A stretch of DNA of 64,000 bases, taken from assembly GCF_001547895.1 (NCBI RefSeq), contig NZ_AP014627.1:2669501-2733500 (forward strand). The letters run 5' to 3'. The notes beneath the pieces were generated by a model, which ran no database searches, was not told the origin of the DNA, and was given only the letters and a program-made list of their open reading frames with translations. The stretch comes from Pseudomonas sp. Os17. GTDB lineage: Bacteria > Pseudomonadota > Gammaproteobacteria > Pseudomonadales > Pseudomonadaceae. A program made the position numbers and the translations under genes. Position 1 is the stretch's first letter; every line of letters begins with the position of its first letter. Of the stretch, positions 17,306-26,293 are shown piece by piece.

Positions 17306-17842
17306 ATGTTCATTCGGTCATTGACCCTCGCTACTCTGCTCGCTGTCGCCGGCCCTGTCCTGGCTGCCGACAACGATGGCCCACTGACTCAGGACCTGGG
17401 CAAATCACGGCCATTGATCGTGATCGCCCCCAGCACCGTCGACCCGACCCTGGTCAGCCTGAAAAAGTCCCTGGAAGAGCCGGCAACCCGTCAAGCCTTT
17501 AACGAACGCAACATGGTCCTGTACACCGTGATCAACACCATCGGCCAGCGCGATGGCAAGGACATCGACCCGCAATCCACCATGGCCCTGATCCGCAGCC
17601 TCAAGCTTGGAGCCGGGGCGCAGACCAAGGTGATCCTGGTGGGCAAGGACGGTGAGAAGAAGCTGGAGCACTCCGGGGCGATTGAACTCAAGGAGGTCTT
17701 CACGGCCGTCGATCAGTTGCCCGCCGCGGAGAAACAGGCCGCTGCACCGGCCCCGGCTCCCGAGCCCGAAGCCAAGCCGGCCAACGCCAAAGCCAGTAAA
17801 GCGGCCAAGCCCGCCGCCGCTCCCAAGGCCCTGGACGATTGA
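17306..17842 (+). CDS. Periplasmic DUF4174 domain protein
   Basis: The product is 178 residues. A signal peptide (FIRSLTLATLLAVAGPVLAA, cleavage after VLA at about residue 20) is followed by one DUF4174 domain: RPLIVIAPSTVDPTLVSLKK, ERNMVLYTVINT and KVILVGKDGEKKLEHSG, a thioredoxin-like arrangement without the CxxC pair. The C-terminal 35 residues are an Ala/Pro/Lys-rich flexible tail. AAGGAG is eight bases upstream. Function unknown; extracytoplasmic. Confidence 0.85.
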   Translation: MFIRSLTLATLLAVAGPVLAADNDGPLTQDLGKSRPLIVIAPSTVDPTLVSLKKSLEEPATRQAFNERNMVLYTVINTIGQRDGKDIDPQSTMALIRSLKLGAGAQTKVILVGKDGEKKLEHSGAIELKEVFTAVDQLPAAEKQAAAPAPAPEPEAKPANAKASKAAKPAAAPKALDD

Positions 17843-17884
17843 TCCGGGGCACCGGGGCGGGCCCGGGCCGCGCTCCGGTGTCGT

Positions 17885-19060
17885 TCAAGCAGCGTTGAGG
17901 AGCTGCCGCAGGCCCTGAACGATCTGCTCCACTTCAGCTTCATCGATCACCAGCGGCGGCAGCAGGCGAATGGTCTTGCCGCGGGTGACATTGATCAGCA
18001 AAGCGTGATCCCTCGCGGCGATCTGCACCAGGTCCCGCGGTGTGTTGCGCAACTCGATGCCAACCATCAGACCCTGCCCGCGAATCTCCAGGACCTGGGC
18101 ATGGCCCTGCAACTCCTCCCGCAGGCGCCGCAACAGCAGCGCACCCTGGCGCTCGGCATTGGCCAGCAGATTTTGCTCCTCGATGATCTCCAGCACGGTG
18201 CACGCCGCCCGACAGGCCAGGGGGTTGCCGCCAAAGGTGCTGCCGTGGCTGCCGGGGGTGAAGAGTTGCGCGGCCTTGCCCCGGGCCAGGCAGGCGCCGA
18301 TGGGAATGCCGTTGCCCAGGCCCTTGGCCAGGGTCATCACATCCGGCACCACGCCTTCGTGCTGACAGGCGAACCAGCGTCCGGTACGGCCGACACCGCT
18401 CTGGATCTCGTCCAGCATCAGCAGCCAGTTGCGCCGGGTGCACAGCTCGCGCAGGGCCTTGAGGTAGCCGGCGGGCGCCAGCCGGATGCCGCTCTCGCCC
18501 TGGATCGGCTCCAGCAACACTGCGCAGATGCGTGGGCCGTGCTCGGCAACGACGGCCTGCAGCGCCTTGAGGTCAGCGAAGGGCACCCGGAGAAAATCCC
18601 CTGGCAACTGGCCATAGTTCAGGCGCACGGCGGGCCCGTCGCTGGCCGCCAGGGTACCCAGGGTGCGGCCATGGAAGGCGTCCTCCATGACCACCACCAG
18701 GGGCTGTTCGATGCCCCTGTGCCAGCCGTGCAGCCGCGCCAGCTTGAGCGCGGTTTCGTTGGCTTCGGCGCCCGAGTTGTTGAAAAAGGCCCGGTCCATC
18801 CCGGCCAGCGCGGTCAGTCGGGTGGCCAGCTGTTGCTGCCAGTGGATGTCGTACAGGTTGGAACTGTGCAGCAACAGGCCGGCCTGTTCGCTGATGGCCT
18901 TGACCAGTTTGGGGTGTGCGTGGCCGATGGCCGTTACCGCGACCCCGGCGATGGCGTCCAGGTACTCGCGACCGGCCTGGTCCCAAAGTCGACTGCCCAA
19001 ACCCTTGCAGAAGCTCAGGGCCAGGGGCTGGTAGGTGCTCATCAGGCAGGCGGCGGTCAT
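17885..19060 (-). CDS. Class III aminotransferase, acetylornithine aminotransferase-like
   Basis: The 391-residue enzyme has the full class III PLP aminotransferase set: [56 protein letters not shown], the Schiff-base Lys in [13 protein letters not shown], and [15 protein letters not shown]. It resembles ArgD more than other omega-aminotransferases, but a position far from arginine genes suggests a second paralogue (aspartate aminotransferase-family protein). ATG 19060 has GGAG nine bases before it, and is preferred over ATG 19075. Divergent from the LysR gene at 19163. Confidence 0.85.
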   Translation of the reverse strand: MTAACLMSTYQPLALSFCKGLGSRLWDQAGREYLDAIAGVAVTAIGHAHPKLVKAISEQAGLLLHSSNLYDIHWQQQLATRLTALAGMDRAFFNNSGAEANETALKLARLHGWHRGIEQPLVVVMEDAFHGRTLGTLAASDGPAVRLNYGQLPGDFLRVPFADLKALQAVVAEHGPRICAVLLEPIQGESGIRLAPAGYLKALRELCTRRNWLLMLDEIQSGVGRTGRWFACQHEGVVPDVMTLAKGLGNGIPIGACLARGKAAQLFTPGSHGSTFGGNPLACRAACTVLEIIEEQNLLANAERQGALLLRRLREELQGHAQVLEIRGQGLMVGIELRNTPRDLVQIAARDHALLINVTRGKTIRLLPPLVIDEAEVEQIVQGLRQLLNAA

Positions 19061-19162
19061 GGCGGGCGACTCCATCTTGTTGGGGTGTGCGGCCAGTATC
19101 GTTAGTCACTCAGGCTAGATAAACTCGGCAATTCTTTAATCATCTTGAAGTCAGGGTTGATA

Positions 19163-20110
19163 ATGGATCTGTTCCAGGCGATGTCGGTGTACGTCAAGGT
19201 GGTGGAGGCGGGGAACATGACCGCTGCGGCCCGTGAGTGCGGTTTGTCCACCACCATGGTCGGCAATCATCTGCGGGCTTTGGAGCAGCGCCTTGGGGTG
19301 CGCCTGCTCAACCGCACCACGCGACGCCAGCGCCTGACCGAGTTCGGCACTGATTACTACCAGCGCTGTCTGGCGGTGCTGGGGTTGGTGGCGGACTCCG
19401 AGCGCCTGGCGGAGCAGGCCCAGGGCGAGCCTTCCGGGACCTTGCGCATCACCGCGCCGCTGACCTTTGGCACCGAGCGCCTGGCGCCGGCCTTGAGCGA
19501 GTTCCAGCAGCGCTGCCCGCAGGTCAAGGTGGAACTGACCCTGGCCAACCAGCGCTTCGATCTGAGTGATGGCGCTTTTGACGTGGCCGTGCGCCTGGGC
19601 AACCTGGACACCTCGGCGCTGATCGCCCGGCGGCTGCAGGATTACACCCTGACCATCTGCGCCGCGCCGGAGTACCTGGAGCGCTGCGGCACCCCGCAAG
19701 TCCCGGAAGACCTGCAGCATCACAACTGCCTGGCGTTCGCCTACCCGGCCGGTGACGAGTGGAGTTCCACCGCCACCCGCTGGCCCTTGCGCGGGCCCGA
19801 GGGCGATGTGCTGATTCCGGTGTCCGGCTCGTTGCTGACCAATACCTCGTCCGGCCTGCACCGCGCGGCCCGGGGCGGCCTGGGGCTGGTGATGATGCCC
19901 GACGCGCTGGTGGAGGAGGACCTGCAGCAGGGCCGGTTAGTGCCGGTGCTGCAGGACTATCAGTTGCCGTTTCGGACCATGCACCTGCTGTATGCCCAGG
20001 ACCGCTACCGCCTGCCCAAGCTGCGCAGCTTCGTCGATTTCGCCCTGGAAAAATGGGGGCGTCAGGCCGACTCGGCGGCCAGCAGCATCATCGCTGCGGA
20101 CAAGGTATGA
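19163..20110 (+). CDS. LysR-family transcriptional regulator
   Basis: The 315-residue product has the N-terminal winged HTH (residues 3-60: FQAMSVYVKVVEAGNMTAAARECGLSTTMVGNHLRALEQRLG as separate motifs) and the periplasmic-binding-like effector domain (TLRITAPLTFGTERLAPALSEF, FDVAVRLGNL). It is of the CrgA/AphB-like group by the FDVAVRLG motif. It is divergent from the aminotransferase gene (about 100 bp apart), the classical layout for LysR control of its neighbour. The last 49 bp overlap the end of the convergent Nudix gene. Confidence 0.9.
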   Translation: MDLFQAMSVYVKVVEAGNMTAAARECGLSTTMVGNHLRALEQRLGVRLLNRTTRRQRLTEFGTDYYQRCLAVLGLVADSERLAEQAQGEPSGTLRITAPLTFGTERLAPALSEFQQRCPQVKVELTLANQRFDLSDGAFDVAVRLGNLDTSALIARRLQDYTLTICAAPEYLERCGTPQVPEDLQHHNCLAFAYPAGDEWSSTATRWPLRGPEGDVLIPVSGSLLTNTSSGLHRAARGGLGLVMMPDALVEEDLQQGRLVPVLQDYQLPFRTMHLLYAQDRYRLPKLRSFVDFALEKWGRQADSAASSIIAADKV

Positions 20111-20568
20111 GCGTCGGTGATCCGGCCGGCGGCGATCATGGCCAGCAGCTCCTGGCGGCTGACCCACAGCACATGGTCCACCTCGCCGTCGGTGGCGGCG
20201 CTCTGCTGCTCGGTGACCTGTACCTGACACACCGCCACCGCGCTGGCGATCAGTGAGGTATTGCTGTGCAGCAAGCCCAGCTGGCGCACGGACGAAGCCT
20301 GCCGGCCGGTTTCTTCCAGCAGCTCCCGGACCGCGGCGTCACAGGCGCTTTCCCCGGCATCGATGGCGCCCCGGGGAAACTCGATGGACTGGCCGCCAAT
20401 GGCCCGGCGCTTGAGCTCGACCAGCATCAGCCGGCCATCGGCCAGGGTCGGCACGGCCACCACGCCGTTGATCGCCTGGGCTTCCTTGATGATGAAGTAG
20501 CCGTTTTCGCGGACCACCTTGAAGTAGGGGGTTTGCAGCAGGCATTGGTTGTCGGGGGTGGAACTCAT
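20062..20568 (-). CDS. Nudix hydrolase (ADP-ribose/NAD-linked operon member)
   Basis: The 168-residue product carries a complete Nudix box, GAIDAGESACDAAVRELLEETG (spacing G-x5-E-x7-REL-x-EE-x-G), so it should hydrolyse a nucleoside diphosphate linked to another group. It is third in a leftward operon after nadD2 and nrtR (8 bp after nrtR), so ADP-ribose or another NAD-derived compound is the likely substrate. ATG 20568 (MSSTPDN) is the start just before the conserved part. Its 3' end overlaps the convergent LysR gene by 49 bp. Confidence 0.85.
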   Translation of the reverse strand: MSSTPDNQCLLQTPYFKVVRENGYFIIKEAQAINGVVAVPTLADGRLMLVELKRRAIGGQSIEFPRGAIDAGESACDAAVRELLEETGRQASSVRQLGLLHSNTSLIASAVAVCQVQVTEQQSAATDGEVDHVLWVSRQELLAMIAAGRITDAHTLSAAMMLLAAESA

Positions 20569-20576
20569 GGGCGTTA

Positions 20577-21284
20577 TTACTCCAGGAAACAACGATCGAA
20601 CAGGTACAGCTCGGTGGGCTTGAGGCTTTCCACCGTGGCTTGCGGGCGGCCACCATCGCCGCTTTTCTTGCGCCCGGTTTCCTGCAGGTAACCGGCTTCG
20701 CTCATCTTCAGCAGGCGCTGGCGGATGCTGGTCTTGAGCACCGGCCGTTGCAGCACCCGGGAGAAGATACTCACCGCCTCGGGGGCGCTGAATTCCTGGC
20801 CGAGAAACATCAGCGGCAGGCTGCTGTACAGGGATTTGGAAAACAGCCGCTCCCTGGTCTGGGCCACCAGGCTGTTGTGGTCGAACGGCAGTTTGAAGGC
20901 GCCGCTGGCCACCTCGCCGAGGGCAAAGAAACCCTGCTGCGGGCCCGGCTGCACCGGGTCGCTGACGATCCCCAGGTAGAAGGTCGAGGACGACCAGCAG
21001 CGCGGGTCGCGGAAGGCGTCGCCCACGGTGCCCACCTGTTCCAGCCAGGCCAGGGGCATGTCGACCTTGCTCGAACGGCGCAGGCGTTCCACGGCGTCAT
21101 TCAGGCTGCGGTCCTCGACATCGCCGTTGACCACGATGCCCGGCAGCGCCCAGTGTCCGGCAAATGGCTCGCTGTCCCGTTGGTGAAGGAGGATTTCCAG
21201 CTCGCAGCGCTCGCGGTTGTAGCGCAACAGGCACAGGTCGATGGTGTGCAGGTAGGCGCTGGGGAGGGGGGGGCGGTCTTGCAT
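20577..21284 (-). CDS. nrtR: NrtR, Nudix-related repressor of NAD salvage
   Basis: The 235-residue protein combines an N-terminal Nudix-like domain (LLRYNRERCELEILLHQR, HWALPGIVVNGDVEDRSLNDAVERL, where the catalytic REUXEE box is degenerate) with a C-terminal winged helix (RPVLKTSIRQRLLKMSEAGYLQETGRKKSG). This is the NrtR architecture: an ADP-ribose-sensing repressor of NAD biosynthesis genes. It starts one base after the nadD2 stop codon. Two near-identical palindromes in the nadD2/pncA promoter region are its expected operators. Gene order matches, as I recall it, P. aeruginosa PA4916-PA4920. Confidence 0.9.
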   Translation of the reverse strand: MQDRPPLPSAYLHTIDLCLLRYNRERCELEILLHQRDSEPFAGHWALPGIVVNGDVEDRSLNDAVERLRRSSKVDMPLAWLEQVGTVGDAFRDPRCWSSSTFYLGIVSDPVQPGPQQGFFALGEVASGAFKLPFDHNSLVAQTRERLFSKSLYSSLPLMFLGQEFSAPEAVSIFSRVLQRPVLKTSIRQRLLKMSEAGYLQETGRKKSGDGGRPQATVESLKPTELYLFDRCFLE

Positions 21285-21285
21285 A

Positions 21286-21831
21286 TCAACTTCCGTGGAC
21301 GGCGTAGAGGCCGTAGTTTAGCGGATTCAGGCCCGGTGCCAGCCACTGCTTGGGCGGTGTTTCGCCCCGGGCCAGGCACTGGCGCAACACGCTGCTGCGC
21401 ACTCCGGGCTGTTCCTCGATGCAGAGGATGGAAAAGCGTTGCAGCAATTCTTCGCCGCGATGGAACCTGGGCAACTGCCGCGCCACGTCTTCACCCACCA
21501 CCAGGGCGATGCGCTTGCCATCCAGGGCCAGGTCGTCGGCCAGGCGTTGCAGCAGGGTGAAGCTGTAGACCGGACCCGGGTCGGCCAGGGCCAGCTGCCG
21601 CTCCAGGCGGCTGACCGCCAGCTCGGCCTGGCACTCGGGCTGCAAGTGCGTGGTGATCGCCTGCAACCAGTTGGCCCGTTGCTCGAAATCGGCCATGCGC
21701 TTGCCATCCGGGTGGTGGAAGCTCGGGACTACCAGGACCCGGCGGGCATGGCGCGCGGCTTCGAGCATCACCTGGGCGTGTCCGGCGTGGGGCGGGTTGA
21801 AGGCACCGCCATAGAGGGCCAGTTCAAACAT
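21286..21831 (-). CDS. nadD2: Nicotinate-nucleotide adenylyltransferase-like protein (NadD2)
   Basis: The 181-residue product begins with ALYGGAFNPPHAGHAQVMLEA, the GGxFxPxHxGH nucleotidyl-transfer motif, and has the matching C-terminal block GVRSSVLRQCLARG in place of the usual SSTxIR motif. It is shorter than housekeeping NadD (about 210 residues). In this NAD salvage context it should convert nicotinate mononucleotide to its adenine dinucleotide. First gene of the leftward operon with nrtR and a Nudix hydrolase; an NrtR-type palindrome lies 17 bp upstream of the start codon. Confidence 0.85.
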   Translation of the reverse strand: MFELALYGGAFNPPHAGHAQVMLEAARHARRVLVVPSFHHPDGKRMADFEQRANWLQAITTHLQPECQAELAVSRLERQLALADPGPVYSFTLLQRLADDLALDGKRIALVVGEDVARQLPRFHRGEELLQRFSILCIEEQPGVRSSVLRQCLARGETPPKQWLAPGLNPLNYGLYAVHGS

Positions 21832-21847
21832 CTGCTTTTCCTCGTTT

Positions 21848-21864
21848 GGTACATGACGTGTACC
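21848..21864. promoter_or_regulatory. Predicted NrtR operator 1 (nadD2 side)
   Basis: GGTACATG-A-CGTGTACC is a 17-bp near-perfect palindrome (one mismatch), 17 bp upstream of the nadD2 start. It shares the GTACATGACRTGTAC core with the palindrome at 21965-21985, centre to centre 119 bp. Finding two copies facing the two operons of an nrtR-linked NAD locus makes NrtR the obvious binder. Confidence 0.8.
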
Positions 21865-21964
21865 TTATCATCGCTTTTGCCTGTGGAACATCTTCTTTTT
21901 CAGCTGGCTTTATCAGTGCGTTTTAGCAGAAGGATAAAAATAAAATGCGTTGGGGCTTGCCATG

Positions 21965-21985
21965 AAAGTACATGACATGTACTTT
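21965..21985. promoter_or_regulatory. Predicted NrtR operator 2 (pncA side)
   Basis: A perfect palindrome with 10-bp arms (AAAGTACATG and CATGTACTTT) around a single A, 27 bp upstream of the pncA start codon. It contains the same GTACATGACATGTAC core as operator 1. Its position over upstream in-frame ATG codons is further evidence that translation of pncA starts at 22013. Confidence 0.85.
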
Positions 21986-22012
21986 GTGCTCCATGCAGAG
22001 GAGAGACCCAGC

Positions 22013-22660
22013 ATGAACAGCCAAACGATGAAGACCGCTTCCTTCGATGTCGATGCGCAAAAGAGCTTCACCCCGCTGTGCCCGGACGAGCTGCCCGTGG
22101 CCGAAGGCGACCGCATCGGTGGCGAACTGAATTTCATGGCGACCCTGGCCAGCCTGCGCATTGGCAGCAAGGATGCCCACAGCCCCCAGGCGCCCTGGGT
22201 GGTGGCCGGGCATCAACAGATGCTTCAGCCCACCGGCCTGGAACATGCCGACCTGACCTGGGTCAGCCACTGCGTGCCGGGCACCGCAGGCTTCACCCTG
22301 CTGGATGAATTGCCCACGCCCTATGACTACGACTACTTCGTGTGGAAGGGCGTGGAGCCGGACCTGCACCCCTACGGTGCCTGCTACCACGACCTGCACG
22401 GCAAGCTGTCCACCGGGGTCATCGAGTACCTCAACAGCCAGGGCGTGCAACAGGTCATCGTCGGCGGCCTGGCCCTGGATTTCTGCGTCAAGACCACCGC
22501 GCTGCAGCTGGCCGCCGCCGGCTTCAGGGTGATCATCCACCTGCCGGCGTGCCGGGCCATCAGCGCCGAGGGCGCCACCCGGGCCATCGCCGACATGCAA
22601 CAAGCGGGCATCACGGTTGCCGCGACCCGCGAAGAAACCGCCAGACTGGCCAAGGCTTGA
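22013..22660 (+). CDS. pncA: Nicotinamidase (isochorismatase-like)
   Basis: The 215-residue enzyme should hydrolyse nicotinamide to nicotinate, the first salvage step. Visible features are the catalytic Asp in FDVDAQKSF, metal ligands in GSKDAHSP, Lys in FVWKG and the nucleophile Cys in GGLALDFCVKTTAL. GAGGAGAG lies just upstream of ATG 22013; in-frame ATGs at 21950 and 21962 are rejected because the predicted operator lies between. It is followed by pncB after 9 bp and nadE after that, so the operon carries nicotinamide through to NAD in company with nadD2. Confidence 0.92.
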   Translation: MNSQTMKTASFDVDAQKSFTPLCPDELPVAEGDRIGGELNFMATLASLRIGSKDAHSPQAPWVVAGHQQMLQPTGLEHADLTWVSHCVPGTAGFTLLDELPTPYDYDYFVWKGVEPDLHPYGACYHDLHGKLSTGVIEYLNSQGVQQVIVGGLALDFCVKTTALQLAAAGFRVIIHLPACRAISAEGATRAIADMQQAGITVAATREETARLAKA

Positions 22661-22669
22661 GGAGTCATC

Positions 22670-23899
22670 ATGGAAAGTGCATTCGACCGTAACAACGGCG
22701 TGATTCAGAGCCTGCTGGACACCGACTACTACACCTTCACCATGATGCAGGCGGTGCTGCACCAGCACCCCAATGTCGACGTGGAATACCAGTTCATCGT
22801 GCGCTCCAAAGAGTCCCTGGTGCACCTGATCCCCGAGATCCGCCAGGAGCTGGAAAAACTCGCCGGCCTGCAGATGCGCGAAGGCGAACAGCGCTTTCTG
22901 TTCAACAAGCGCTTCCGCGAATACCTGACCCCGGATTTCGAGCAGTTTCTCGGCCTGTTCCGCTTCAACCTGCGCTACATCCACGTGGCCGCCGTCGATG
23001 GCCAGCTGAGCATCCGCGTCCGTGGCCCGATGCTGCACTGCATCATGTTCGAACAGCCGGTACTGGCCATGGTCAGCGAGCTGCGCAACCGCGATAAATA
23101 CCCCGAGGTGGAGCTGGAGGACGTCACCCGCCGGCTCTACCAGAAGTTCGAATGGCTGGAGAAAAACGCCAGCCGCGACGAACTCGCCGAGTTCCGCGTC
23201 TCGGATTTTTCCACCCGCCGGCGCCTGTCGTTCAAGGCCCAGCGCGAAGTGGTGAAGATCATGCGCAGCGACTTTCCCGGGGTCTTCGTCGGCACCAGCA
23301 ATGCCCACCTGGCCTATGAGTTCGACCTGCCGCTGATCGGCACCATGGCCCACCAGTGGCTGATGGTGCACCAGCAACTGGGACGGCTGCGGGAGAGCCA
23401 GAATGCGGCCCTGGAGAATTGGGTGCACGAGTACCGCGGACGCCTGGGCATCGCCTTGACCGACTGCATCAGCACCGACTTCTTCCTCAAGGATTTCGAC
23501 CTGTACTTCGCCAAGCTCTACGACGGCCTGCGCCAGGATTCCGGGGATCCGCTGCTCTGGGCCGACAAGGTCCTGGCCCGCTACCGCGAACTGGGCATCG
23601 ACCCGCGAACCAAGGACCTGATGTTCTCCGACGGCCTGAACTTCGAGAAATGCCTGCCGATCCTGCGCCACGTGCGCGGCCAGGCCCGGTTCGGTTTCGG
23701 CATGGGCACCAGCCTGGCTTGCGACGTCGAAGGCGTCGAGCCGCTGAGCATCGTGATGAAGCTGGTGCGGGTGCATGGCGAGCCGGTGGTGAAGTTCTCC
23801 GACGACCCGATCAAGAACGTCTGCGAAGACCCGTCGTTCCTGCGCTACGCGGCCCAGGTGTTCAACGTCGATCTTGCCCACTCGCCCCTGGAGGCCTGA
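22670..23899 (+). CDS. pncB: Nicotinate phosphoribosyltransferase
   Basis: The 409-residue product has the length and motifs of bacterial Pnc[19 protein letters not shown] at the N-terminus, [15 protein letters not shown] containing the phosphorylatable-His/active-site region, [24 protein letters not shown], and [11 protein letters not shown] that contacts phosphoribosyl substrate. It converts nicotinate and PRPP to nicotinate mononucleotide with ATP hydrolysis. It lies 9 bp after pncA and 1 bp before nadE. Confidence 0.95.
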   Translation: MESAFDRNNGVIQSLLDTDYYTFTMMQAVLHQHPNVDVEYQFIVRSKESLVHLIPEIRQELEKLAGLQMREGEQRFLFNKRFREYLTPDFEQFLGLFRFNLRYIHVAAVDGQLSIRVRGPMLHCIMFEQPVLAMVSELRNRDKYPEVELEDVTRRLYQKFEWLEKNASRDELAEFRVSDFSTRRRLSFKAQREVVKIMRSDFPGVFVGTSNAHLAYEFDLPLIGTMAHQWLMVHQQLGRLRESQNAALENWVHEYRGRLGIALTDCISTDFFLKDFDLYFAKLYDGLRQDSGDPLLWADKVLARYRELGIDPRTKDLMFSDGLNFEKCLPILRHVRGQARFGFGMGTSLACDVEGVEPLSIVMKLVRVHGEPVVKFSDDPIKNVCEDPSFLRYAAQVFNVDLAHSPLEA

Positions 23900-23900
23900 C

Positions 23901-24728
23901 ATGAGCAACCCAACCCAAGAACGTATCGCCCGGGAACTGGGCGTCGACCGGCAACTGGTGCGCGGTGGCGAGGCCGCCGAGATCGCCCGGCGCGTGGACT
24001 TTATCCAGCAGGTGCTGCGCGAGTCCGGGTGCGGCACCCTGGTGCTGGGCATCAGCGGCGGAGTCGACTCCCTGACCGCCGGCCGCCTGTGCCAACTGGC
24101 GGTGGAGCAACTGCGCGGGGCAGGGCATGAGGCCCGCTTCATCGCCATGCGCCTGCCCTACAAGAACCAGGCGGACGAAAGCGATGCCCAGGCGTCCCTG
24201 GACTTCATCGGTGCCGATGCCGTCAGTACCTGCAACATTGCCGACAGCGTCGACGGCCTGATGAGCCAGGTGCGGATCGACGGCTTGCAGCCTTCAGCGG
24301 CCCTCACGGACTTTGCCAAGGGCAACGTCAAGGCCCGGGCGCGGATGATCGCGCAGTACGCCGTGGCCAACTTCAGCAATGGCCTGGTGGTGGGCACCGA
24401 CCACGCTGCCGAGGCCCTGATGGGCTTCTTCACCAAGTATGGCGACGGCGCCTGCGACCTGGCCCCGTTGTCGGGCCTGACCAAGACCCAGGTGCGGCTG
24501 CTGGCCGATGCCCTCGGCGCGCCAGGCCATCTGGTGCACAAGGCGCCCACCGCGGACCTGGAGGAACTGGCTCCGGGCAAGCTGGACGAAACGGCTTACG
24601 GTTGCAGCTACGAAGAAATCGATGCCTACCTGATGGGCCAAACGGTGCCCGATAGCGTGCGCCAACTGATTGAAAGCGCCTACCGGCGCACCGCTCACAA
24701 ACGCGCCTTGCCCCGCAGTCCCGCCTGA
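23901..24728 (+). CDS. nadE: Ammonia-dependent NAD synthetase
   Basis: The 275-residue enzyme amidates nicotinate adenine dinucleotide to NAD. The ATP pyrophosphatase loop [15 protein letters not shown] is near residue 50, followed by [57 protein letters not shown] and [10 protein letters not shown], all family hallmarks. There is no glutaminase domain, so free ammonia is used. ATG 23901 has GGAGG six bases upstream within the end of pncB. Last gene of the operon, followed by REP elements. Confidence 0.95.
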   Translation: MSNPTQERIARELGVDRQLVRGGEAAEIARRVDFIQQVLRESGCGTLVLGISGGVDSLTAGRLCQLAVEQLRGAGHEARFIAMRLPYKNQADESDAQASLDFIGADAVSTCNIADSVDGLMSQVRIDGLQPSAALTDFAKGNVKARARMIAQYAVANFSNGLVVGTDHAAEALMGFFTKYGDGACDLAPLSGLTKTQVRLLADALGAPGHLVHKAPTADLEELAPGKLDETAYGCSYEEIDAYLMGQTVPDSVRQLIESAYRRTAHKRALPRSPA

Positions 24729-24734
24729 GCCGAC

Positions 24735-24799
24735 GCCTTCGCCGGCAAGCCGGCTCCTACTCCATCACCCCCGGCCGTAGGAGCTGGCTTGCCAGCGAA
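24735..24799. repeat. Inverted pair of REP elements
   Basis: CTTCGCCGGCAAGCCGGCTCCTAC (24737-24760) and, in the other orientation, GTAGGAGCTGGCTTGCCAGCGA (24777-24798) are two copies of the REP palindrome of fluorescent pseudomonads. They lie between nadE and a convergent gene, a usual REP site. Confidence 0.9.
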
Positions 24800-24832
24800 C
24801 AACCGCGACTGCCAAGCGCGGCCACCCGCCCT

Positions 24833-25300
24833 TCAATCCGGCCATTTCCTCAAGCTCGCCCGGCATTCTTCAATCAGCTCGGGCATATGCTCGCGCACGT
24901 CCTGCCAACCCAGCATGCCCAGCAGCTCACGCGCTTCCTGGCGCAGGGGCAGCCACTGCGGGTGTTTGAAGCCGTTGTCCTCCAGCGTTACCCCGTAGGC
25001 CTCTCGGCACAGCGCTTCACAGCCGCTCAACAGGGCTTGCAGGCGCGGGTGCAGAGTGGGTGCCAGGTACGCCGGAAAGTGCTTCACGAAGCCCTCGAGA
25101 TAATCCAGGTGGTTGGACCACAGGCCACACTCGGCGCAGCAGCCGACCTCCGTGCGCTGGCGGTCGGCCTCCGATGCCAGGAACTCCAGGGCCGGGCCCA
25201 GCTCTCCCAGCAGGATGATCTTTCGGTACTCGTCCTGGCCGTACCAGGTCCAGACGTTCGAGGCGAGGGGGCTGTCACGGTGCAGGGGTGTTTCACTCAT
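24833..25300 (-). CDS. Hypothetical protein with a CC-x2-C cluster
   Basis: The 155-residue product is not recognised. It is mainly helical, rich in Leu and Glu, with cysteines grouped as VGCCAECGLW at about residues 54-59 and single Cys at about 94, 98 and 144; the first cluster could bind a metal. No signal peptide. It overlaps the end of the preceding GFA gene by 8 bp, so it is the last gene of a five-gene leftward operon. ATG 25300 (MSETPLHRDS) excludes a 21-residue extension inside the GFA gene. Confidence 0.7.
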   Translation of the reverse strand: MSETPLHRDSPLASNVWTWYGQDEYRKIILLGELGPALEFLASEADRQRTEVGCCAECGLWSNHLDYLEGFVKHFPAYLAPTLHPRLQALLSGCEALCREAYGVTLEDNGFKHPQWLPLRQEARELLGMLGWQDVREHMPELIEECRASLRKWPD

Positions 25301-25772
25301 GCGGTGGGCCTTTGTATTGGGTTGGCGCAGCGCTATCCAGAGCCTGTTCAGCTTCTGGAGCAACGGGTTGTTGCCCGGCGTTGAGCGGCGGTTGCGACGT
25401 AGGCTGCCAGCCGTCTGGCCAGCGATCGCTGAACGAATGGTGGGTTGGCATCAGGGCCGGGGCGCGGTTGTCGTCGAAGCAGCCCAGGAGCAAGGCAATG
25501 GTCGGTTGATCATCGATGGCCCCCAGGGAGCTGCCGCAGGCCCGGCAGAAGGCCCGGCTCGAATAGTCCGAAGACCTGAAGGTCGCCGGAGCGCCGGCGG
25601 GGCCGGTCCAGGTCACCTGGGTGCTGGGGAACTCGACCCAGGCCAGGGTCAGGGCGCCGCTGTGGCGCTGGCACAGTTTGCACGAGCAGGTATGGGGATT
25701 GGCGGCAGGCCCTCGGGCCTCGAAGCGAATCTGCCCGCACAGGCAGCCGCCCCGGTACAGGCTGGCAGTCAT
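25293..25772 (-). CDS. GFA (glutathione-dependent formaldehyde-activating)-fold protein
   Basis: The 159-residue product has the Mss4-like zinc pattern of the GFA/CENP-V family: GGCLCGQIRFEA, CSCKLCQRHSG and AFCRACGSSLG. Most members are not formaldehyde enzymes, and the exact role is unknown. The C-terminal 35 residues (QPPLNAGQQPVAPEAEQALD) are a Pro/Gln/Ala-rich tail not usual for the family. Its ATG overlaps the stop codon of the lipoprotein gene before it, and its end overlaps the next gene by 8 bp, so it is translationally coupled on both sides. Confidence 0.88.
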   Translation of the reverse strand: MTASLYRGGCLCGQIRFEARGPAANPHTCSCKLCQRHSGALTLAWVEFPSTQVTWTGPAGAPATFRSSDYSSRAFCRACGSSLGAIDDQPTIALLLGCFDDNRAPALMPTHHSFSDRWPDGWQPTSQPPLNAGQQPVAPEAEQALDSAAPTQYKGPPHE

Positions 25773-26293
25773 CAGCGTGGGTTCTCCTGAGGAATCAAAC
25801 GGTCCTTTTCCAAGTCATGCAGCAGTTCATCGAGCATCTGTCTGCGGCTTTCGACCTGCACCGGCGGAACATACCAGGCCGCTACGCTATAGCCTTCACG
25901 ACGGTAGTCGTAGGTCTTGAGCAGTTGGCCGTCCTTGAGCAGGCTGCCGCGCAAGTTGCTCTGGTAGGAGTAGGGCATGGGGAAGGTCAGCAGGGTGATG
26001 GCATTCAACGCGCCAAGCAACCCCGCGCTCTTGCCGCCTGGCTCGCTGATCAGCAGGCGGTAGCCGCTGCGGCTGTAGCCACCATCGAGAAAGGAGAAGG
26101 CTCCGGTTTGACGCAGGGCGGCGATGGTTTCCCGTTGCTCCTGTTCGTCGAAGCGACTTTTCACCGGGCCCAGGTCCAGGGTCAGCGGTACATAGGGATG
26201 TTGACTGCGGTAGTCCAGCGGTGCCATTCGGGTGCCACAACCGGTGATGATCAGTGCGCTGCACAGCAGGGTGGTCAAACCTATGGGGTTCAT
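25772..26293 (-). CDS. Predicted lipoprotein, third of three
   Basis: The 173-residue protein has a leader ending in a lipobox (LIITGC, Cys at residue 19). The mature part has DEQEQRETIAALRQTGAFSFLDGGYSRSGYRLLISEPG, a hydrophobic segment LLGALNAITLLTFPMPY and a C-terminal helix. The Leu-Arg-x-TG-x-F pattern (LRQTGAF) recurs in the upstream lipoprotein (LRATGVF), so the two are distant paralogues. Its ATG overlaps the stop of the upstream gene (ATGA). Family not recognised; probably an envelope complex component. Confidence 0.8.
   Translation of the reverse strand: MNPIGLTTLLCSALIITGCGTRMAPLDYRSQHPYVPLTLDLGPVKSRFDEQEQRETIAALRQTGAFSFLDGGYSRSGYRLLISEPGGKSAGLLGALNAITLLTFPMPYSYQSNLRGSLLKDGQLLKTYDYRREGYSVAAWYVPPVQVESRRQMLDELLHDLEKDRLIPQENPR

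Noticed and set aside
16792..17373. 194-codon upstream extension of the receiver-CheC gene
   Set aside because: No domain character, crosses the promoter region and overlaps the DUF4174 gene; the receiver begins at 16791.
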